The notes: a model not told the origin generated them from the letters alone. DNA of 64,000 nt from Clostridium estertheticum (GCF_026650985.1 NZ_CP086239.1:3348001-3412000); one strand, 5' to 3'; positions 16,515 to 25,050 are shown, counted from the stretch's first letter. Translations and numbers: made by a program.

Positions 16515-17324
16515 TTGCAGTTTAAAGATATTTATTACCCAATAAGTAAGGATTTAAATCTCGTAGAAAAAGAACTTAGAAAAACATGCGAAAATTTAAG
16601 CACCAATTATTTACAAGAAATTATAGGCTATTTCTTTAAAATTCCAGGTAAAAGACTTCGCCCTACTTTAGCTTTGCTCTCGTCCGGCATTATAAACAAT
16701 AATCTTCCAGAGAGTACCAATAATCAATTAATTAAGTATGCAACTGGCCTTGAGCTCATGCACAGTGCTAGTTTAATACATGATGATGTACTTGATAACG
16801 ATATGGTTCGGCGTGGTCAAAAAACTCTAAATGAAATTTATGGCAATAAAATAGCAGTACTCGCAGGTGATGTTGTTTATTCTTTAGCATTCTCTACTCT
16901 CTCGAGTTCACTACCAAAAGAATTTAAACAAACTATAGTTGAATTAACCGAAAATATGTGTGCTTCTGAAGTGATTCAAGCAGAAATTATGTTACCTACT
17001 CGTGAAATTTATTTAGATATAATTAGAGGCAAAACAGCATTATTTATGTCTGTTAGTTGCAAAATTGCAGCAGCTCTAGCTGGAGCAACAAAAGAACAAG
17101 TTAATAGCATAGAAGAGTATGGTTTAAATTTAGGAATGGCATACCAGATAATGGATGATTGTATGGATAAAGATGTTTATGCTGAGCTAAATATAACGTC
17201 TGAAGATGCTAAATTATATGGAGATATAGCTATTTCATCACTTAAGACCTTTGAGGATTCTGTATACAAAGTAAGTTTGATAAATCTTGTGAATTTCATT
17301 CTTAGTCTTTCACATACAAAGTAA
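16515..17324 (+). CDS. polyprenyl diphosphate synthase (menaquinone side chain), short form
   Basis: A 269-residue trans-prenyl synthase, probably making the menaquinone side chain. Both Asp-rich motifs are present: DDVLDND followed by RRG near residue 95, and DDCMDKD near residue 220. PGKRLRP near residue 45 is the IPP-binding region. Start TTG 16515 has AAAGGTGG just upstream; a TTG 33 bases earlier lacks a ribosome site. It is about 50 residues shorter than usual: the segment after the second Asp motif that normally carries GK...G.D...TLP is missing and the chain goes straight to the last helices. No frameshift is seen. First gene of the fix operon. Confidence 0.8.
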   Translation: MQFKDIYYPISKDLNLVEKELRKTCENLSTNYLQEIIGYFFKIPGKRLRPTLALLSSGIINNNLPESTNNQLIKYATGLELMHSASLIHDDVLDNDMVRRGQKTLNEIYGNKIAVLAGDVVYSLAFSTLSSSLPKEFKQTIVELTENMCASEVIQAEIMLPTREIYLDIIRGKTALFMSVSCKIAAALAGATKEQVNSIEEYGLNLGMAYQIMDDCMDKDVYAELNITSEDAKLYGDIAISSLKTFEDSVYKVSLINLVNFILSLSHTK

Positions 17325-17435
17325 GTAACTCATAATGAAAATGTTAATCTTTCTAATCAAGTGCACTAAATTTAACATATCCGCAGATTATAGTATTAAA
17401 AAATTATTTTTAAATATGAAAGGGGCCCTATAAAC

Positions 17436-17972
17436 ATGAAATTTAAATCACTTAAAAGCCTTGTATTTACCTTAATATTATTTTTACCATTTTCGACCTT
17501 AGCATTTGCATCTGCAACTAATACCCAAATAACTAAAGAGGTTGATGGCGTAAAATCTTCATTAACCTTTTCAAATGAAAAAGTAAACCCAGGTAGTAAC
17601 AATTTTACAATTTCCATACTTGATAAAAATGGGAAACCTTTTCCTAATGCTAATTTAAAAGTTACTGCAAATATGGATAACTCTACTAATATGACTGGTA
17701 TGAGTGGCATGTCAGCAGATAATAAACCCATGATGATAACTCTAAAACATGGTTCTATGGAGGGTGAATATACAGGTATGGTAGATTTTAAAAGTACGGG
17801 TAAATGGATTGTCAAATCTACTTTTGATGTACAAGGACAGTCAAAAACCATTGATTATAATGTTAATGTTCAAAAATCAGGCCCTAACTTTCTTATAATT
17901 GGCTTCGCAGGAGTAACGGTACTAATTATAGTCATAGCTGCTATAAATAAGAAAAAATCTATTAAATCTTAA
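17436..17972 (+). CDS. YtkA/FixH-like Met-rich membrane-anchored protein (copy 1)
   Basis: A 178-residue exported protein: signal peptide (residues 1-25), an immunoglobulin-like YtkA/FixH domain, a Met-rich linker (NMTGMSGMSADNKPMM), and a C-terminal transmembrane helix with a short KKK tail. The C-terminal half has the typical HGSMEGEYTGMVDFKSTGKW pattern. Related domains accompany redox and copper-handling systems, so the methionines may bind copper. It precedes the polyferredoxin gene with only 19 bases between. A closely similar second copy is at 24372-24944. Confidence 0.7.
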   Translation: MKFKSLKSLVFTLILFLPFSTLAFASATNTQITKEVDGVKSSLTFSNEKVNPGSNNFTISILDKNGKPFPNANLKVTANMDNSTNMTGMSGMSADNKPMMITLKHGSMEGEYTGMVDFKSTGKWIVKSTFDVQGQSKTIDYNVNVQKSGPNFLIIGFAGVTVLIIVIAAINKKKSIKS

Positions 17973-17991
17973 AAATGGAGGCATCATATTA

Positions 17992-19386
17992 ATGGCAAAT
18001 ATAAAAACACCTTTAAAACCCGATTTATCCACAACAACTGAAAAAAAACATAAGGATTTCCTAAAAAATAAAACTTTCAAAAAATTCATTAAAAGTAAAT
18101 GGTATCCTGGTGTATTCCAGTGGCCCGTAGCGCTAATTTTCGCCTTTATCGTCTATGAATTGATCGCTGGACCAACCGACGCTCATGATAACTTTGGTAC
18201 TGCAGGAACTTGGGTATTATGGTGGCCGCTACTCCCAATCCTTCTACTGCTTTTTGGTAGATTTTGGTGTATTGTATGCCCTTTTGGGCTTCTAAATGAT
18301 GTAGTTCAGAAATTTGTAGGCAATAACAAACCCGTACCAAAATTTTTACGAAAATATGGAATTTGGATTATTGATGCAACTTTTTTAATGATTACCTGGA
18401 GTGATCATGTTTGGGGCGTAGTTGAGAACCCTCGAGGTTCAGGAGTATTACTTTTAATGATAACTACTGCAGTAATATTCTCTGGTGCACTCTTTGAGAG
18501 AAGGACTTGGTGCAGATATTTATGTTTCCTTGGTGGATTGTCTGGTAACTATTCTAGAGCTGGTATGGTTGAACTACGTGCTACACCAGAAGTATGTAAA
18601 AATTGTAAAACTGCCTCTTGTTACAAAGGAACAACTGAAGTTCCTGGATGTCCTATGTTCGAATTCCCTAAAACCATGGAAAGCAGTGCAGAATGTAACT
18701 TATGTGGTAATTGCGTTAAAAATTGTCCAAATGACTCTATTAGAATAAGTCCACGTGTTCCCACTGAAGAATTATGGGATATAAAAAAACCTAGAGTAGA
18801 AGTTGCATTTTTGGCCATTGTAATCATGGGTATTGTATTTGTTCAAAACATAACTATGCTAACGATATGGGAAAAGATATTACATTCTCTTGAAAATATA
18901 CTAGGAACAACAAATTATTATATAACATTTACTGTAACTTTCATTATAGCTATGCTAATTCCTGTCGTGTTACTGCTTTTAACAGGTCTTATTGCTAAAA
19001 AATTCAACAAGGCTTCCGTAATGGAAAACTTTGCTAAATTTGGATATGCTATTATCCCTTTAGACTTAGCAGGACATATAGCTCATAATCTATTTCACTT
19101 GCTAGCAGAAGGTAAATCAGTGATTTATACTATAATGGAACTTTTCGGAGTGTCATCTCACGGAGCTTCAACTGCAATACTCCCTAGTCCGTCTATTCAA
19201 ATTCTTCAGTATATCATTATTATAATTGGTACTGTAGGTTCAATATACACTGCTTATAGAATTGCTAAGAGCAGTCAAACTAAAACAACACTTTTAGGAA
19301 CCTCAGTAGTTTATGCAATTCTAATGGTATTACTTGCAGTAGCAAATATAATATTATTTTCTATTCCAATGGCAATGCGTATGTAA
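17992..19386 (+). CDS. membrane polyferredoxin (NapH/NosR/CcoG-like 4Fe-4S protein)
   Basis: A 464-residue membrane iron-sulfur protein. Transmembrane helices at about 45-65, 75-95, 115-135, 150-165 and 270-460. CIVCP (near 93) in an inner loop and CRYLC (near 173) resemble NapH/NosR/CcoG proteins. Two 4Fe-4S motifs are CKNCKTASC...CP and CNLCGNCVKNCP (about 200-250). The C-terminal membrane part contains LDLAGHIAHNLFHLLAEG, three histidines that could bind haem or quinone. Likely passes electrons between menaquinol or ferredoxin and an unknown partner. Lies between YtkA-like protein and menG. Confidence 0.75.
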   Translation: MANIKTPLKPDLSTTTEKKHKDFLKNKTFKKFIKSKWYPGVFQWPVALIFAFIVYELIAGPTDAHDNFGTAGTWVLWWPLLPILLLLFGRFWCIVCPFGLLNDVVQKFVGNNKPVPKFLRKYGIWIIDATFLMITWSDHVWGVVENPRGSGVLLLMITTAVIFSGALFERRTWCRYLCFLGGLSGNYSRAGMVELRATPEVCKNCKTASCYKGTTEVPGCPMFEFPKTMESSAECNLCGNCVKNCPNDSIRISPRVPTEELWDIKKPRVEVAFLAIVIMGIVFVQNITMLTIWEKILHSLENILGTTNYYITFTVTFIIAMLIPVVLLLLTGLIAKKFNKASVMENFAKFGYAIIPLDLAGHIAHNLFHLLAEGKSVIYTIMELFGVSSHGASTAILPSPSIQILQYIIIIIGTVGSIYTAYRIAKSSQTKTTLLGTSVVYAILMVLLAVANIILFSIPMAMRM

Positions 19387-19416
19387 CAAATTAAATAGTA
19401 AAAGGAGGCCTAGATA

Positions 19417-20124
19417 ATGTCAGAAACGATAACAGATGTACAAGGTATATTCTCATCAATTGCTACTAAATATGACAAATTGAATGCAATATTAACTTTA
19501 AATATAGATAAGCTTTGGAGAAAAAAAGCAGTAAAACTATGTAACATTAAAGAGAATGATAAAGTATTGGATTTATGTTGCGGTACGGGTAAAATGATAG
19601 AACTTGAATGTAGAGCAGTAGGAGAATCCACTATGGTTGTTGGTCTCGACTTCAATAAAGAAATGATTAATGTAGGATATAAAAAACTTAACAAATCATT
19701 AAGCGGTTATAAATTCAACTTAATACAAGGAGATGCTATGGAGCTTCCTTTTGAAGATAATAGCTTTCATTGTATTACTATAGCATTTGGTTTACGAAAT
19801 GTACCTAACAAAATTAAGGCTATTTCTGAAATGTATAGAGTTTTAAAACCTGGTGGAAAAGTAATTTGCTTAGAATTATCTAAGCCTAAAATGCCAGTCT
19901 TTAGAAATGTATATAATTTATATTTTAACTTTGTACTACCTGTTATTGGCTACTTAGGTACTCAAGATAAAGCGGCTTATAACTATCTAAGAGATTCAGT
20001 AAATGACTTTATGACAAAAAAGCAACTACGACACGAATTCGAAAATGTTGGCTTTGAAAATTCAGGGTTTAAATCCCTAACTTGTGGAATAGCTTCTATA
20101 CATTATGGCATTAAACCCTTATAA
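19417..20124 (+). CDS. menG: demethylmenaquinone methyltransferase
   Basis: A 235-residue SAM methyltransferase that adds the C-methyl group in the last step of menaquinone synthesis. UbiE/MenG signatures: VLDLCCGTGKM (SAM loop), GDAMELPFEDNSFHCIT, FGLRNVPNK and YRVLKPGGKVICLELSKP. AAAGGAGG before the ATG. It is the only men gene on the plus strand here; the rest are in the convergent operon at 25-33 kb, so the two operons depend on each other. Confidence 0.93.
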   Translation: MSETITDVQGIFSSIATKYDKLNAILTLNIDKLWRKKAVKLCNIKENDKVLDLCCGTGKMIELECRAVGESTMVVGLDFNKEMINVGYKKLNKSLSGYKFNLIQGDAMELPFEDNSFHCITIAFGLRNVPNKIKAISEMYRVLKPGGKVICLELSKPKMPVFRNVYNLYFNFVLPVIGYLGTQDKAAYNYLRDSVNDFMTKKQLRHEFENVGFENSGFKSLTCGIASIHYGIKPL

Positions 20125-20199
20125 AAATGATTATGCACCTTTAGTTTACCTAAATCTAAAATTAAAAAAGAGCTGTTATTTAAAAGGAGTTGTTATTAA

Positions 20200-21009
20200 T
20201 TGCATATCTTAGTTTGTGTAAAACAAGTACCTGATACTACAGAAATTAGAATGGATCCAAAAACAAATACCATGGATAGATCAAGTGCACCTACTATTAT
20301 TAATCCTTTTGATGCTCATGCTGTTGAAGAAGCAGTTAAAATAAAAAAAGAATTTGGAGGGAAAGTTTCTATTATCTCCATGGGACCTCCAAAGGCAGAG
20401 GAAGTTATTAAAAAATGTATTGAGATGGGTGCTGATGAAGGATATCTGCTAACAGACCGTGCCTTTGCAGGATCGGATACACTATCTACTAGTTATATCC
20501 TTGCCATGGGAATAAAGAAAGTAATAGAAATTGAACGGATTGATTTGCTGCTTTGTGGTAAACAAGCCATAGATGGAGATACCGCGCAAGTAGGACCAGG
20601 TATTGCCTGTCGTTTAGGTATGCCTCAATTAACTTACGTTGAATCTATTGAAAATTTCAATTTGAAAAAGAATGTTGTTGTTGTTCATAGAAAAATTGAT
20701 AATGGCTATGAAGTTGTACAATCAAAACTCCCATGCCTAATAACAGTAGAAAAAGATATTAACGAATTAAGCTTTTCACCTTTAACAAATATGATTAAGG
20801 CAGCCCGTTATAAGCCTATTACTTGGGGAATTAATGATTTAGGCGGCGATTTAAGTAAATTGGGGTTAAATGGATCTCCAACTTCTGTGCAGCGCATCTT
20901 TTCACCTAAGCAAAGAGTCGGTGGTGAATTGCTTAAAGGTAGCGAGGATGAAGTAGTTAAAACTTTAGTTGATAAATTAAAAGGAGGAATACGTAAGTGG
21001 CAGCTATAG
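20200..21009 (+). CDS. fixA: electron transfer flavoprotein beta subunit FixA
   Basis: A 269-residue EtfB-type subunit: VKQVPDTTEIRMDP at the N-terminus, INPFDAHAVEEAV, GADEGYLLTDRAFAGSDTLSTSYIL and LLCGKQAIDGDTAQVGPGIA, the usual AMP/FAD (bifurcating) site region. TTG start behind AAAAGGAG. In the quinone-linked EtfABCX/FixABCX group this pair takes electrons from NADH and bifurcates them to ferredoxin/flavodoxin and, through FixC, to quinone. It overlaps fixB by 13 bases. Confidence 0.93.
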   Translation: MHILVCVKQVPDTTEIRMDPKTNTMDRSSAPTIINPFDAHAVEEAVKIKKEFGGKVSIISMGPPKAEEVIKKCIEMGADEGYLLTDRAFAGSDTLSTSYILAMGIKKVIEIERIDLLLCGKQAIDGDTAQVGPGIACRLGMPQLTYVESIENFNLKKNVVVVHRKIDNGYEVVQSKLPCLITVEKDINELSFSPLTNMIKAARYKPITWGINDLGGDLSKLGLNGSPTSVQRIFSPKQRVGGELLKGSEDEVVKTLVDKLKGGIRKWQL

Positions 21010-22055
21010 ATAAAGAATATTCCGGTGTATGGGTATTTGTAGAACAGTTAGAAGGAAAACTAGCCACCGTTACCCTCGAACTCATTGGTAAAGCAAAAAA
21101 ACTTTCTTCTAGTTTAAATGTACAAGTATCCGCAGTTCTTTTGGGTGACAAAGTGGAATCTATTATGTCTACACTTTTCGAACATGGTGCAGATACAGTA
21201 TATATTATCGATGATCCAGTATTTCATTTTTACAGAGCTGAAACCTATATGAAAGCATTTTGCTATCTTGTAGAAAAGTATAAACCAGAGATATTATTAA
21301 TGGGAGCAACAACCACTGGACGCGATCTTGCTGGTGCAGTTGCAACTACACTAAAAACAGGATTAACTGCTGATTGCACGGCTCTTGATATTGATTTAGA
21401 GAAAAAAATATTACTTGCTAGTAGGCCTGCCTTTGGTGGAAATATTATGGCTACCATTGTATGTAAAAACCATAGACCTCAAATGGCCACTGTCCATCCA
21501 AAGGTTATGAAAATGCCTACCCCTGAACCAAATAGGACTGGCATAGTGATAAAAGAGACATTTACCATTGACGAAGAGTCTTTGAAAACTATAGTTCTAA
21601 AAATAGTCAAAGATGGATCAGAAAATGTCAAACTTGAAGACGCAAAAATTATAGTGAGCGGCGGTCGTGGTATACAAAACGAACAGGTATTTAAGCTACT
21701 TAATGAACTTGCTAGTGTCCTTGGAGGTGTTGTTTCTGGAAGCCGCGGTGCTGTTGAAAAAGATTTAATTGATCATAACCGTCAAGTTGGTCAGACAGGC
21801 AAAACAGTATCTCCAAAACTATATTTCGCAATAGGAATTTCAGGAGCCGTGCAACATACTGTTGGCCTTCAAGGGTCTGAAATCATAGTTGCTATTAATA
21901 CAGATGCTGAATGTCCTATGATGAAAATGGCTACTTATAGCATTGTTGGAGATGCACTTACAATATTGCCTAAATTAATTAAAGTATTTAAAGAGTCTCT
22001 ATCTGATCTAAAGAATTTAAATTCCAATATGAAGGGAGGGGTAAGCGTTGAGTGA
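20997..22055 (+). CDS. fixB: electron transfer flavoprotein alpha subunit FixB
   Basis: A 352-residue EtfA-type subunit. The C-terminal FAD domain is clear: VSGGRGIQNE, GVVSGSRGAVEKDL, GQTGKTVSPKLYFAIGISGAVQHTVG and AINTDAECPMMKMATYSIVGD. GTG start inside the end of fixA with GGAGG upstream; stop overlaps fixC start by 8 bases, so fixABC are translationally coupled. Partner of FixA in the cytoplasm. Confidence 0.94.
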   Translation: MAAIDKEYSGVWVFVEQLEGKLATVTLELIGKAKKLSSSLNVQVSAVLLGDKVESIMSTLFEHGADTVYIIDDPVFHFYRAETYMKAFCYLVEKYKPEILLMGATTTGRDLAGAVATTLKTGLTADCTALDIDLEKKILLASRPAFGGNIMATIVCKNHRPQMATVHPKVMKMPTPEPNRTGIVIKETFTIDEESLKTIVLKIVKDGSENVKLEDAKIIVSGGRGIQNEQVFKLLNELASVLGGVVSGSRGAVEKDLIDHNRQVGQTGKTVSPKLYFAIGISGAVQHTVGLQGSEIIVAINTDAECPMMKMATYSIVGDALTILPKLIKVFKESLSDLKNLNSNMKGGVSVE

Positions 22056-23343
22056 AAAATTTGATGCTATTATTGTTGGAGCTGGTGTAGCCGGGCTTGC
22101 AGCAGCTTATACGATGTCAAAAGCAGGCCTTAAAATTATTGTAATTGAAAAAGGTCAACATCCTGGTTCTAAAAATGTTATGGGTGGCGTCCTATACAGT
22201 CATATGATGGCAGAAATCATCCCTGATTTCTGGAAGGATGCCCCACTCGAGCGCCCCATCATTGAACAAAATTTATGGATTATGGGTAAAGAATCTGTCG
22301 TTAAAACAGGCTATAAAGATATGGGATGGTCAAAAGCTCCCTACAATAACTTTACTGTCTTTAGAGGTAAATTTGATCAATGGTTTGCAAAAAAATGTGT
22401 TGAAGTTGGTACACTGATTGTTAATGAAACTGTAGTAAAAGAATGCATACTAGAAAATAATAAAGTGGTTGGTGTTCGCACGGACAGACCTGATGGAGAT
22501 ATATTGGCTGATGTAATTGTTCTTGCAGACGGGGTAAATTCGCTCCTAGGTAAAAGTCTTGGCTTTCATAAAGAATGGCGCAAAGACCAAGTTGCTCTTT
22601 GTGTTATGGAGGAATTAAAAATGCCTTCTGATAAAATTGAAGAACGCTTTAACCTTGATAAAGGAATGGGAGCAACCATTGAAATATTTGGTGATACTAC
22701 TTTAGGCATGGTAGGTACCGCCTTCATCTATACAAATAAAGATCATATATCTATTGGATGCGGTGCATTACTCTCACAAATGTATGAGAAACGCGTTAAG
22801 CCTTATGAGCTATTAGAATATATAAAAAATCACCCTATGGTTAAGCCCTTAATTGCGGGAAGCCAGCCTTGTGAATATTATGCACACTTAATTCCAGAAG
22901 GTGGTTATAAAAGCATTCCGAAATTAATGGATGATGGAGTTATAGTTATCGGTGATGCAGCTCAGTTTGTTAACGGTATTCACAGGGAAGGCTCAAACAT
23001 GGGAATGACTTCAGGACGTTTTGCTGGTGAAACAATTATAAGAGCTAAAGGTATTGGAGACTTCACGAAAAGCACCCTTTCTCATTATGAGGATCTAATT
23101 AAGGAAAGTTACATTACAAAGGATCTTAAGAAATATAAAAATGCTTCCTCTACTATGGAGAATAATGGTGCTTACTTCAATCATTATATGCCAGCACTCA
23201 ATAAATCTGTAAGTGAAATGTTAACTGTAGACGGTGCAAGTAAATCTAAAAAACAAAAGTTAATAATGAAACACATGACTAATGGCAGATCGATGTTTAC
23301 TGCCGCTTTAGATTTATTTAAAATGTTAAAGGAAGTGAAATAA
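22048..23343 (+). CDS. fixC: flavoprotein quinone oxidoreductase FixC
   Basis: A 431-residue FAD protein of the ETF-quinone oxidoreductase family. N-terminal dinucleotide loop IIVGAGVAGLAAAYTMSKAGL, GSKNVMGGVLYSHMM, and GVIVIGDAAQFVNGIHREGSNMGMTSG near 290-310. TTG start behind GGGAGGGG. FixC is the subunit that hands electrons to the quinone pool in FixABCX, so its presence beside a full menaquinone pathway is functionally coherent. Confidence 0.94.
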   Translation: MSEKFDAIIVGAGVAGLAAAYTMSKAGLKIIVIEKGQHPGSKNVMGGVLYSHMMAEIIPDFWKDAPLERPIIEQNLWIMGKESVVKTGYKDMGWSKAPYNNFTVFRGKFDQWFAKKCVEVGTLIVNETVVKECILENNKVVGVRTDRPDGDILADVIVLADGVNSLLGKSLGFHKEWRKDQVALCVMEELKMPSDKIEERFNLDKGMGATIEIFGDTTLGMVGTAFIYTNKDHISIGCGALLSQMYEKRVKPYELLEYIKNHPMVKPLIAGSQPCEYYAHLIPEGGYKSIPKLMDDGVIVIGDAAQFVNGIHREGSNMGMTSGRFAGETIIRAKGIGDFTKSTLSHYEDLIKESYITKDLKKYKNASSTMENNGAYFNHYMPALNKSVSEMLTVDGASKSKKQKLIMKHMTNGRSMFTAALDLFKMLKEVK

Positions 23344-23636
23344 TGAGTGATATAAAAAAGAAAGTTAATATTGACGATAAATTGTTTTTGAATACTTATA
23401 TCGCTGACACAGTATCACATCTAATTATCAAAGATGAAGGTGTTTGTGCTAATTGCGACGAAAAGAATTGTACAAAGTTTTGTCCCGCAGGAGTATACCA
23501 ATATAAAGATTCTAAAATAGTTGTAGGGTTTGAGGGATGTCTTGAATGTGGTGCCTGTCGAGTTGCATGTCCTCACGGTAATATTGATTGGAGCTATCCC
23601 CGTGGAGGATTTGGAATACAGTTTAGATTAGCATAA
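23343..23636 (+). CDS. fixX: ferredoxin-like protein FixX
   Basis: A 97-residue ferredoxin-like subunit with CANCDEKNCTKFCPAG and CLECGACRVACPHGNIDW, ending GGFGIQFRLA as typical for FixX. The ATG overlaps the fixC stop by one base (TAATGA). It forms the FixCX part that links ETF to quinone. A decayed copy of its last 23 codons lies 1.3 kb downstream. Confidence 0.94.
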   Translation: MSDIKKKVNIDDKLFLNTYIADTVSHLIIKDEGVCANCDEKNCTKFCPAGVYQYKDSKIVVGFEGCLECGACRVACPHGNIDWSYPRGGFGIQFRLA

Positions 23637-23646
23637 TAATAAAACC

Positions 23647-23766
23647 TTTCTACATATTATCTTCACAACTTTTTAATATCATAGTACTGTGCATACAAAT
23701 CTTATTCTTAGTCTTTCCCATGCTAAGTAAGTCTCTCATTATAAAAATATTAAACTTTCTAAACAA
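23647..23766 (+). pseudogene. relic of hepT promoter and hepT 3' end
   Basis: Two pieces of the operon start recur here back to back. Positions 23647-23699 match the hepT promoter region (16391-16437), sharing TTCTACATA, TATCTTCA, TTTTAATAT and AGTA. Positions 23701-23766 match the last hepT codons and the spacer after it (17296-17360). The reading ILSLSHAK-stop parallels ILSLSHTK-stop of hepT. The body of hepT is missing. This is the left scar of a decayed tandem copy of the operon. The promoter part may still drive doxD. Confidence 0.7.
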
Positions 23767-23798
23767 ATATACAAATAATAATTTAAGGAGATTTTAAA

Positions 23799-24317
23799 AT
23801 GAAATTACTTAAAAATAAATACTTCAACATCGTATGGACAGCACTACGTATATGGTTAGGTTACCAGTGGATTTCTTCTGGATGGGAAAAAATCACTGGA
23901 GATGGATGGGTTGGTAGTACTGCTGGCACCGGTATAACTGGATTTTTAAACTCTTCATTAATTAAAGCTTCCGGTGCTCACCCAGCAGTTCAATCGTGGT
24001 ATGCTGACTTTATCAAAAACATAGCACTACCTAATGCTGTAACATTTAGTTATCTAGTTGCATTTGGTGAGTTTCTTGTTGGCATTAGCTTAATACTAGG
24101 TGCGCTTACAGTTGTTGGCCTTATCGCTGGTGCACTTATGAACCTAAATTATATGTTAGCTGGCACTACTAGTACAAATCCAAATATGTATACAGTAGCA
24201 TTCATACTCTTATTTGTTGGGGCTAATGCCTATACTATTGGACTTGACCACTTTATACTACCCATTCTTAAAAATTTCTTTACCAAAAAATCGGATTTTA
24301 ATCAAATTTCCTCCTAA
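23799..24317 (+). CDS. DoxX/DoxD-family membrane protein
   Basis: A 172-residue four-helix membrane protein of the DoxX/TQO small subunit (DoxD) family: RIWLGYQWISSGWEKI at the start, FSYLVAFGEFLVGISLILGALTVVGL and NLNYMLAGTTSTNP in the middle. DoxD subunits serve in thiosulfate:quinone oxidoreductase; many DoxX-type proteins have other or unknown roles. ATG with AAGGAG. It lies between two relics of the duplicated operon, and the first copy has no doxD at the matching place, so it was either inserted here or lost there. Confidence 0.75.
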   Translation: MKLLKNKYFNIVWTALRIWLGYQWISSGWEKITGDGWVGSTAGTGITGFLNSSLIKASGAHPAVQSWYADFIKNIALPNAVTFSYLVAFGEFLVGISLILGALTVVGLIAGALMNLNYMLAGTTSTNPNMYTVAFILLFVGANAYTIGLDHFILPILKNFFTKKSDFNQISS

Positions 24318-24371
24318 AATGAATTTTTTTAAAGATTAAAATAAGTATTTTTAAAAAGGGGCCCAATAAAC

Positions 24372-24944
24372 ATGAAATTAAAATCATTAAAAAACTTTGT
24401 ATTTACCTTAATATTAGTTTTAGCAGTTTCAACATCTACATTTGCTTCTACAACCGATACTCAAATAAACAAAACGGTTGATGGCGTAAAAGCCACCTTA
24501 ACCTTCTCAACTCAAAAATTGAAACTAGGTAATAATGATTTTACCATTTTCATACTTGATAAAAATGGAAACCCTTTACCTAATTTAAAAGTCACTGCAT
24601 ATGCGGATGATCCTAATGGTACGGATGGTATGACTAATACGAGTGGTGCGAGTGGTATGGCTGGTATGCCTGGTATGAGTGGTATGAGTGCAAGCGATAT
24701 GCCGATGATAGCTTTAAAAGACGGGTCCACAAAAGGCGAATATACAGGCATGGTAAACTTCAAAAGTACAGGTAAATGGATTGTTGAATCTACTTTTGAT
24801 GTGAAAGGACAATCAAAAACCATTGATTTTAATGTTAATGCGCAAGGCCCTAACTTTCTTATAATTGGTGTCGGATTTTTAGGAGTAATTGTACTAATTA
24901 TAGCTGTAGCTGCTTTAAACAAGAAAAAATCTATTAAATCTTAG
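24372..24944 (+). CDS. YtkA/FixH-like Met-rich membrane-anchored protein (copy 2)
   Basis: A 190-residue paralogue of the protein at 17436-17972, with the same signal peptide, YtkA/FixH-like domain, C-terminal helix and KKKSIKS end. Its Met-rich linker is expanded (repeats of GMAGMPGMSGMSASDMPM). The DNA upstream (AAAGGGGCCC then ATAAACATG) and downstream also matches copy 1, showing that both derive from one duplication. The expansion of the Met/Gly/Ser linker suggests selection for metal binding or simply repeat slippage. Confidence 0.7.
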   Translation: MKLKSLKNFVFTLILVLAVSTSTFASTTDTQINKTVDGVKATLTFSTQKLKLGNNDFTIFILDKNGNPLPNLKVTAYADDPNGTDGMTNTSGASGMAGMPGMSGMSASDMPMIALKDGSTKGEYTGMVNFKSTGKWIVESTFDVKGQSKTIDFNVNAQGPNFLIIGVGFLGVIVLIIAVAALNKKKSIKS

Positions 24945-24966
24945 ACATAGAGGCCTCATACTAATC

Positions 24967-25050
24967 GCATGTCCACATGATAATATTGATTGGAACTACC
25001 CCAGTGGAGGATTTGGTGTACAGTTTAGGTTAGTAATTAAACAATCATAA
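24967..25050 (+). pseudogene. fixX 3'-end relic
   Basis: About 58 of 67 bases match the end of fixX (from GCATGTCC onwards). The relic reads ACPHDNIDWNYPSGGFGVQFRL and then runs on to a stop at 25048. Just before it, 24943-24969 match the spacer after ytkA copy 1 including the mutated start of the polyferredoxin gene (ATGGCA became ATCGCA). The two parts are joined at a shared GCA, so everything between polyferredoxin start and fixX end was deleted. No ribosome site or start remains. Confidence 0.8.

Noticed and set aside
16482-16515. Longer N-terminus of the prenyl synthase from a TTG at 16482
   Set aside because: No ribosome site before it, whereas AAAGGTGG stands just before the TTG at 16515.
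17100-17324. Frameshift as the cause of the short prenyl synthase C-terminus
   Set aside because: The chain continues in one frame into the expected final helices, so an in-frame loss is more likely than a frameshift.
24944-25050. A possible new small ferredoxin gene after ytkA copy 2
   Set aside because: Only the last part of fixX with one incomplete cysteine motif remains, and there is no start codon.
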